64,000 nucleotides of DNA from Gemmatimonadota bacterium. Its GTDB lineage: Bacteria > Latescibacterota > UBA2968 > UBA8231. Shown here piece by piece: positions 58,648 to 64,000 of this stretch. The translations under genes were made by a program, and so were the position numbers. The first letter of the stretch is position 1, and every line of letters begins with the position of its first letter. The notes below the pieces were generated by a model. That model ran no database searches. It had not been told where the DNA came from and worked only from the letters and a program-made list of their open reading frames with translations. Where the stretch lies: assembly GCA_018673255.1 (NCBI GenBank), contig JABHDC010000065.1, positions 62,001 through 126,000 on the forward strand, written 5' to 3'.

Positions 58648-60987
58648 ATGGCCCGACTGATGACCGGCCACGTTCATCCCCAGGGGAAGCGCCCTGACTT
58701 CCTGGAGACGGTACCTGCCGCTGTAGAAGAACTGCTGGCAGCCCGGATGTCTGCAGATGAGACCGTTCACGTGCGGATTGCGGCCGACATGGTAGATGGA
58801 CTGCGATTCGGTGTCCGGTGGCTCGTCGTGACTCAGAACCGGATTCTGCTCGTCGAGCCTGACCGTCTTGGCGGTGCGTTGCCTGATGACGGTGTTGTCG
58901 AGATCGCCGTCGATCAGGTGAGAGAGGCTCGAACCGTCGAATTGGTCAGTGCCGTGCGACTGGAAATTGAGCGCAAGCTGGATGCGGCCGATGGTCCGGG
59001 CCTGGAGTCGATCGACTATTCGTTGTCTCACGCATCCAAATTCGCGGAGGCTGCCGAGGCGATTGGCGCTCTCAGCAAGGGCGAAACCCCCGCCTTGCCC
59101 ACACAGCTGGAACGCACACGTTGCGATGCCTGTGGGCGACTGCTGCCCGATCGCGATGGGATCTGTCCCTTCTGCATCAGCAAGTGGGACACGATCAAAC
59201 GAATTGGCCGGTTCCTCGTACCGCTCAAGAAAGAGGCGGTGATCTTCGTCATCGTGTCCCTCCTGATGGCTGTGGTGGAACTCGCACCCCCGGTGCTGGT
59301 GAAGTACATCATTGATGATGTCCTGACGAGACCGACACCGGTGGATGGGGCATCCCAACTGCCAGAGCGGTCACCGGAGGAAGCGATCACACTGCTGGCG
59401 TGGTTCGTGGGCGGCTTGCTTGTCATCCGACTGCTGAACTATGGCCTGTCTCTTGCCAGTGCCGTGCTCAGAGCAGAGCTGTCCGGTGTGACCGGTCGCG
59501 ATGTCCGGCGCCAGCTCTACCATGCGCTGCAATTTCTGCCCGTCCGCTTCTATGACAAGCGCCAGGTCGGCTCGCTCATGTCCCGTTTCATGAACGATGC
59601 GGATCGACTTGAGATGTTCCTGCTGTTCGCACTGCCTTTCATTCTCAGCAATTTTCTGATGTTGATCGGTGTGCTCGGGCTCCTGCTCTACTGGAGCTGG
59701 GAGTTGACGATCTACGTTCTGTTCCCCGTGCCATTCATCGTCCTTGGGGGCCTGTATAAATTCAAGACACTCAACAAGCTGTGGACGAAGTTTCACGCCA
59801 AGATGTCCAGATTCCACATTCATCTGAACGAGTCGATTTCCGGAATCCGCATCATCAAGGCCTTCGGCCAGGAACAGCGAGAGATGTCGATCTTCAGCCG
59901 GGGAAATGCGGATTTGCGCGATTCCCTGGTCACGGCGGAGCGTTCGTGGTTCATCTTCTCCGCCATGCTCGGCTTCATCATGAGTTTTGGCATCTTTTTC
60001 GTCTGGTATTTCGGTGGCCGCAAGATCCTCGAGGGGTCACTGACCCTTGGCGTGTTGATGCTCTTCGTGTCCTACATCTGGCAGTTGTACCGGCCGCTGC
60101 AGTTTTTCTCCAACGTGAACAATTTTCTGACCCGGGCCCTGGCTGGCGCAGAGCGGATCTTTGAGGTCGTCGACTCGACGCCGGAACCCTTCAACAAGCC
60201 GGATGCCATCCCTCTGCCGCATCTGCAGGGGAGTATCAACTTCCGCGACGTGCATTTTGGTTACGATCCGGGCAAACCCGTGCTCAAGGGTGTCGACCTG
60301 GAAATCAAGGCGGGAGAGATGATCGGACTGGTGGGCAAGTCCGGTGTCGGAAAATCGACCCTCATCAACCTGATCTGCCGCTTCTATGATCCGGATCGCG
60401 GCACCGTCGAGATCGATGGCCACGACCTGGCCGATGTGCGCCTGGAGGATCTGCGCAGTCAGGTGGGCATGGTGGCCCAGGAGTCCTTCCTGTTCAACGG
60501 GACCATCTGGGAAAACATCGCGTACGGCAAACAAGAGTCGAATTTCGACGACATCGTTCTTGCTGCCCGGGCGGCCAACGCGCACGAATTCATCGTGACC
60601 AAGCCCGAGGGATACGACATGCTCGTTGGCGAGCGCGGTGGCCGGCTCTCTGGCGGTGAACGTCAGCGAATTTCCATCGCTCGAGCGATCCTCCACGATC
60701 CTCGCATCCTCATTCTCGATGAGGCGACGTCAGCCGTCGACACACCCACCGAGAAAAAGCTCCAGGAAGCGATCCGCCGACTCGTTCAGGGCCGCACGAC
60801 CTTTGCGATCGCTCACCGACTGTCGACGTTGCGCAGCGCCGATCGGCTCGTCGTCATCGATGAAGGGAAGGTCGTTGAGGTCGGAACACACGAAGAACTG
60901 ATGGAGCAGGAAGGGATCTTCCACCGACTGGTGACCACACAGCAGGAGACCACGGCGGTCATGGCTGTGGGTGGTGGCGGAGGCTGA
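58648..60987 (+). CDS. ABC exporter half-transporter with N-terminal zinc ribbon (second of pair)
   Basis: The 779-residue protein is a paralogue of the preceding gene: a similar N-terminal domain, zinc ribbon C159, C162, C173, C176, six membrane helices, and an ATPase domain with GKSGVGKST, LSGGERQR and ILILDEATSA. The ATG is 4 bases after the previous stop. The N-terminal soluble domain and zinc ribbon are not part of typical ABC exporters and are probably regulatory. Confidence 0.92.
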   Translation: MARLMTGHVHPQGKRPDFLETVPAAVEELLAARMSADETVHVRIAADMVDGLRFGVRWLVVTQNRILLVEPDRLGGALPDDGVVEIAVDQVREARTVELVSAVRLEIERKLDAADGPGLESIDYSLSHASKFAEAAEAIGALSKGETPALPTQLERTRCDACGRLLPDRDGICPFCISKWDTIKRIGRFLVPLKKEAVIFVIVSLLMAVVELAPPVLVKYIIDDVLTRPTPVDGASQLPERSPEEAITLLAWFVGGLLVIRLLNYGLSLASAVLRAELSGVTGRDVRRQLYHALQFLPVRFYDKRQVGSLMSRFMNDADRLEMFLLFALPFILSNFLMLIGVLGLLLYWSWELTIYVLFPVPFIVLGGLYKFKTLNKLWTKFHAKMSRFHIHLNESISGIRIIKAFGQEQREMSIFSRGNADLRDSLVTAERSWFIFSAMLGFIMSFGIFFVWYFGGRKILEGSLTLGVLMLFVSYIWQLYRPLQFFSNVNNFLTRALAGAERIFEVVDSTPEPFNKPDAIPLPHLQGSINFRDVHFGYDPGKPVLKGVDLEIKAGEMIGLVGKSGVGKSTLINLICRFYDPDRGTVEIDGHDLADVRLEDLRSQVGMVAQESFLFNGTIWENIAYGKQESNFDDIVLAARAANAHEFIVTKPEGYDMLVGERGGRLSGGERQRISIARAILHDPRILILDEATSAVDTPTEKKLQEAIRRLVQGRTTFAIAHRLSTLRSADRLVVIDEGKVVEVGTHEELMEQEGIFHRLVTTQQETTAVMAVGGGGG

Positions 60988-60989
60988 CC

Positions 60990-63800
60990 GTGTCCACAGC
61001 GCATGATGGGTCCCAGGCGGACACTTCCCCTGAGGATCTGCGAGTTCGCCTCGACCTGACACTCGAGCGACACGCCCGTGCCGCTCGTGCTGGTCAGGTC
61101 GGTGTGTGGGACTGGGATGTGAAGTCCGATCACTTCTATCTGGATCCACATCTGCTGGCCATGCTGGGATACGATGAGCCCACGACAGCGACTCGCCTTG
61201 AAGACTACAGTGCTCACGTGCATCCCGACGATAGCGAACGTGTCATCGAAGAGGTGCGGCGCTGCGTGCATGGTGATGGCGGGGAGCTGTCTCTCGCCCA
61301 CCGCAAGGTCCACAGAGATGGCACCACGCGATGGTTTCTGTCACGCGGAGAGGTGCACAGAGATTCAGATGGCGAAGTGATCCGTCTCGTCGGGACGGAC
61401 ATGGATATTACGGATCTGAAACAGGCACAGAGCGATCTCGAGACGACCAGGGATAGACTCGAGGCCAGCGTACAGGAACGTACGGCGCAGCTGGAAAGAG
61501 CGAATCGTCGTCTGCGGGTGCAGATGGCGACGCGAGAGCAGTCCGATTCGCACCGCGAAGCCGTATTCCTGCTGCGCCAGCGGGTCTGGCGTATGGAGAG
61601 CCCATCCGATATGGACACGGTCATCGAGGCGATCGAGGCGAGCCTCGAGGTGGCCGGCGTGGACTATGAGCAATACGCGATCAATCTCGTCGTGGAAGGC
61701 GAAGAGGGGCAGCGGATCCGCCAGTCGCTCAAGACCGGACAGGGACCCTGGACCTACCGCGATATCTTCGTCATCGACCCGACGCGTCTGCTGAGATTTG
61801 TGCGCGAGGGGCGGGTCGTCTACCGGAGGGACCTGTTGTCGGAAGACCCATATGGCGATGCATCGTGGGCTGTGCAGGGGGACAAGGCCTATCGCTCAGT
61901 GATCGATGTGCCCTTCGCCTATGGAACGCTTGCCCTCAACAGCTTTGAACCCGGTGCATTTGATGACGCCCAGGTGGAATTGTTCAACGATCTGGCCGAG
62001 GTGCTGGCTGAGGGGTTCCAACGGGCCCGGGATCTGGAAGACCTGGAAGATCGCAATCGCCAGCTGGAGCAGCAGTTGGTCCAGATGCAGGGACGTGAGG
62101 CAGAGGTCCAGGATGCCAATGCCCAACTTGCAGCCAAGGATCTGCTCCTGTCCGCACTACACGAGATCACGACGGCCCTGCACGAGGAGCCGGAGGAGAG
62201 CCTGATCCTGGATCGTTTTGCCCAGCAGATGTTTGGCGTGGGCATGTTACGCAGCATGGTGATCAGTGTGGTCGATGAACGGCATCGTGTTGTACGCAAT
62301 GAGCGATCTCTGTGGCGTCGACGAAATCCGGACGGGACGTGGGAGATGGTCATGACAGCGACACCGAAGATGGGTGTCGAATATCCCCTCGACGATCCGG
62401 GGATCCTGGCCGAGACGGTGCGTGTCGGTTGCATTCAAGTGGTCGACGGGTGGGACGACCGTTTCGACCCCCGTTTTGGATCGCCTGAGTCGCAACGGGG
62501 GAATACTTCCTACTTCATCCCTGTCGCCTATCTGGGCAAAGTCACTGCCGTGCTGGCCACTGGAAGCACGACTGCCAACAAGCAGGAGGTATTGCAGATT
62601 CTCGCCGATCTGCAGCCGGTCTTCGATCATTTCGCCATCGCCATGCATCACGCACGACTCTACCGGCTCATCGGCGAGCGTGAACGTCAATTGCGTATGG
62701 CACAGAAAATGGAGGAGATGGGGCAGCTGACCTCCGGTATTGCCCACAACTTCAACAATCTCTTGCAGGGCGTCATCGGCAATCTGTCCCTCGTGCTGGA
62801 TGACTGTGACGAGTCGATTCGCCCCGCGCTGGAGGATGCGCTGCGCAGCTCGCGGTCGCAGGCAGAACTCGTCCGGCAATTGATGGCGTATGCGCGGCGT
62901 GGACCGCAGCTGGATCTGGCGCCCGTCACGGTGGATGGTTTGCTCGATACGGTGACGAGCATGTGTCGCCAGATCTTCGATCGTCAGATTGAGTTGAGCT
63001 CAACCTCGGACCATGACTTGCCACCCATTGAGGGTGATGCAACACAGATCGAGCAGGTGCTGCTGAATCTGTGTCTGAATGCGCGCGACGCAGTCGAGGG
63101 TCAACAGGATCGCACACCCCGAATCCAGGTGGAGGCCACGCTTGTATCTGGCGGCGATCAAGGCGTCGATTCCAACGATGTGATCCGTCTGCGGGTAAGT
63201 GACAATGGCACGGGCATGCCGGATGAGATCCGTGAGAAAGTCTTCGATCCGTTCTTCACGACCAAGGAGCCGGGAAAAGGCACTGGGTTGGGTATGTCAA
63301 TTGTGCAGGGCGTCGTGCAACAGCATGGCGGCCGGGTGGAGTGCGAGAGCCAGCCAGGCGAAGGGACGACGGTCTCTGTTTTCCTTCCCGTGTCGCGCCG
63401 TAAGGCACTGGTCGAAGCCGACGAGCCGGCCGCCGATCTGAGTGGTACCGAGCGGATTCTCATCGTCGACGATGAGCCGATGGTACGTGATGTGATCTGC
63501 CGTGTACTGGAGCGCTCCGGGTATCAGGTGTTGATGGCCGTCAATGGCGCCGAGGGGCTTGAGGTGCTTGCCAACTCGGAAGAGACCATCGATCTCATGC
63601 TCCTGGATCTGTCGATGCCGGTGATGTCCGGTGAGGGTGTTCTGGATCAGCTGGCCCAGACGCACGCGGACCTGCCGGTCATCGTTTTCACGGGTTATGG
63701 TCAACTGCGCAAGCGTACTCGTCAGGTCGCCTCGTTGCTGCCCAAGCCGGTTCGCCCCATCGAGTTGCTGCGCACGATCCGAACGACCCTCGACAGTTGA
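60990..63800 (+). CDS. Hybrid sensor histidine kinase (PAS, GAF, HisKA, HATPase, REC)
   Basis: The 936-residue protein has no membrane helices. It shows a PAS/PAC domain (about 30-160; VWDWDVKSDHFYLDPHLLAMLGY), a coiled coil, two GAF-like regions, HisKA with the phospho-histidine H586 in SGIAHNFNNLLQ, HATPase with N (CLNARDAVEG), DNGTGMP and GKGTGLGMS, and a C-terminal receiver with the phospho-acceptor D873 in LLDLSMPVMSG and a KPVRP lysine. It begins with GTG 2 bases after the ABC gene and ends in a TGATG overlap with the next gene. The coupling to ABC exporters suggests an efflux-linked sensory system. The ultimate output domain is not visible; a separate response regulator would be needed. 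Confidence 0.92.
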   Translation: MSTAHDGSQADTSPEDLRVRLDLTLERHARAARAGQVGVWDWDVKSDHFYLDPHLLAMLGYDEPTTATRLEDYSAHVHPDDSERVIEEVRRCVHGDGGELSLAHRKVHRDGTTRWFLSRGEVHRDSDGEVIRLVGTDMDITDLKQAQSDLETTRDRLEASVQERTAQLERANRRLRVQMATREQSDSHREAVFLLRQRVWRMESPSDMDTVIEAIEASLEVAGVDYEQYAINLVVEGEEGQRIRQSLKTGQGPWTYRDIFVIDPTRLLRFVREGRVVYRRDLLSEDPYGDASWAVQGDKAYRSVIDVPFAYGTLALNSFEPGAFDDAQVELFNDLAEVLAEGFQRARDLEDLEDRNRQLEQQLVQMQGREAEVQDANAQLAAKDLLLSALHEITTALHEEPEESLILDRFAQQMFGVGMLRSMVISVVDERHRVVRNERSLWRRRNPDGTWEMVMTATPKMGVEYPLDDPGILAETVRVGCIQVVDGWDDRFDPRFGSPESQRGNTSYFIPVAYLGKVTAVLATGSTTANKQEVLQILADLQPVFDHFAIAMHHARLYRLIGERERQLRMAQKMEEMGQLTSGIAHNFNNLLQGVIGNLSLVLDDCDESIRPALEDALRSSRSQAELVRQLMAYARRGPQLDLAPVTVDGLLDTVTSMCRQIFDRQIELSSTSDHDLPPIEGDATQIEQVLLNLCLNARDAVEGQQDRTPRIQVEATLVSGGDQGVDSNDVIRLRVSDNGTGMPDEIREKVFDPFFTTKEPGKGTGLGMSIVQGVVQQHGGRVECESQPGEGTTVSVFLPVSRRKALVEADEPAADLSGTERILIVDDEPMVRDVICRVLERSGYQVLMAVNGAEGLEVLANSEETIDLMLLDLSMPVMSGEGVLDQLAQTHADLPVIVFTGYGQLRKRTRQVASLLPKPVRPIELLRTIRTTLDS

Positions 63801-64000
63801 TGGGCACCGCGGCCTTCACCGTCAGCCTCTGGCTCTCCACAACGGCTACCAGTGACTCTCTGCCCGCCCTGGTCAGCGACAAGCCTTGGGATACGGGCCA
63901 GATCGTCGACGTGACGTCGCATCATGATCTGGGCGTGACACGGGACAGTGGGGTCGAGCCCGGTTGGGCGATCGCGCTGGATCCGCACGGGGCCTGGGTC
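63800..64000 (+). CDS. LamG/concanavalin-like protein, partial at window end
   Basis: The ATG overlaps the stop codon of the hybrid kinase (TGATG). The 67 visible codons (start MGTAAFTVSLWLSTTATSD and later PGWAIALDPHGAWV) resemble the beginning of a LamG-type jelly-roll domain, which starts with a strand of the type FTVSLWL. No signal peptide is present at the start. The gene continues past the window. Confidence 0.6.
   Translation, partial: MGTAAFTVSLWLSTTATSDSLPALVSDKPWDTGQIVDVTSHHDLGVTRDSGVEPGWAIALDPHGAWV

Noticed and set aside
1..64000. CRISPR arrays, insertion sequences, tRNA or rRNA genes, phage genes
   Set aside because: No regularly spaced repeats, transposase motifs, TPsiC-like GGTTCGAATCC sequences or phage structural genes were seen by eye.

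Overview
The window is a high-GC, gene-dense bacterial chromosome segment (about 60% GC by eye) with roughly 58 protein-coding genes on both strands. I see no rRNA, tRNA, CRISPR array, insertion sequence or phage module. Core genes (thrS, proS, purA, recQ) sit among genes typical of large heterotroph genomes of the FCB/PVC-like groups: phytanoyl-CoA dioxygenase, FGly sulfatase, GxDLY/SGNH hydrolase, creatininase, DUF4434, DUF4159, Gfo/Idh, DUF5069, and ABC exporters with zinc ribbons. A Latescibacterota- or Planctomycetes-like organism would fit, but this is inference from gene content only. A YjfB-like motility protein hints at flagella.

Layout. 1-7.6 kb (+): a thiamine-diphosphate acetolactate-synthase-type enzyme, a PfkB sugar kinase, an isolated RNA transcription unit with its own promoter and terminator, thrS, an M50B-like membrane protein and proS. 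7.7-12.6 kb (-): a double-headed NAD-dependent epimerase coupled to a very large, internally duplicated CPBP membrane protease. 12.7-19.4 kb (+): OmpA-like protein, methyltransferase, BlaI-type repressor, GH2 glycosidase, DUF72 and SDR, interrupted by a small yjfB-like gene on the minus strand. 19.4-28.4 kb (-): STAS-like protein, sulfatase, recQ, DUF4434, carbonic anhydrase, a conserved hypothetical, a HAD hydrolase and purA. 28.5-29.5 kb (+): a LysR regulator divergent from purA. 29.5-36 kb (-): GNAT, a tight glycosidase-like/SGNH/PhyH cluster, a beta-propeller protein and a HAD-Nudix fusion.

36-49 kb is mixed: nucleotidyltransferase-like protein, DUF4159 lipoprotein with GDPD, P-loop kinase, esterase, a lone secretion-ATPase-like protein, class III aminotransferase, M19 dipeptidase-like protein, GNAT, a SNF2 helicase remnant, AlkA, TM2 protein, DUF5069, APH(6)-like kinase, alpha/beta hydrolase and a sigma-54-type AAA+ protein without a visible DNA-binding domain. 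49.7-53.8 kb (-): a small membrane protein, an acyltransferase-3/SMP-30 fusion, GNAT and a methyltransferase. 54-64 kb (+): Gfo/Idh oxidoreductase, a small acidic-tailed L7Ae-like protein, creatininase, two paired ABC exporters carrying zinc ribbons, a hybrid sensor kinase, and the start of a LamG-like protein running off the window.

Stop/start overlaps of 1-4 nt are very common here, so translational coupling seems to be a general mode of expression. The most notable items are the structured RNA ahead of thrS (possible attenuator), the several uncommon domain fusions, and the ABC/ABC/hybrid-kinase operon.
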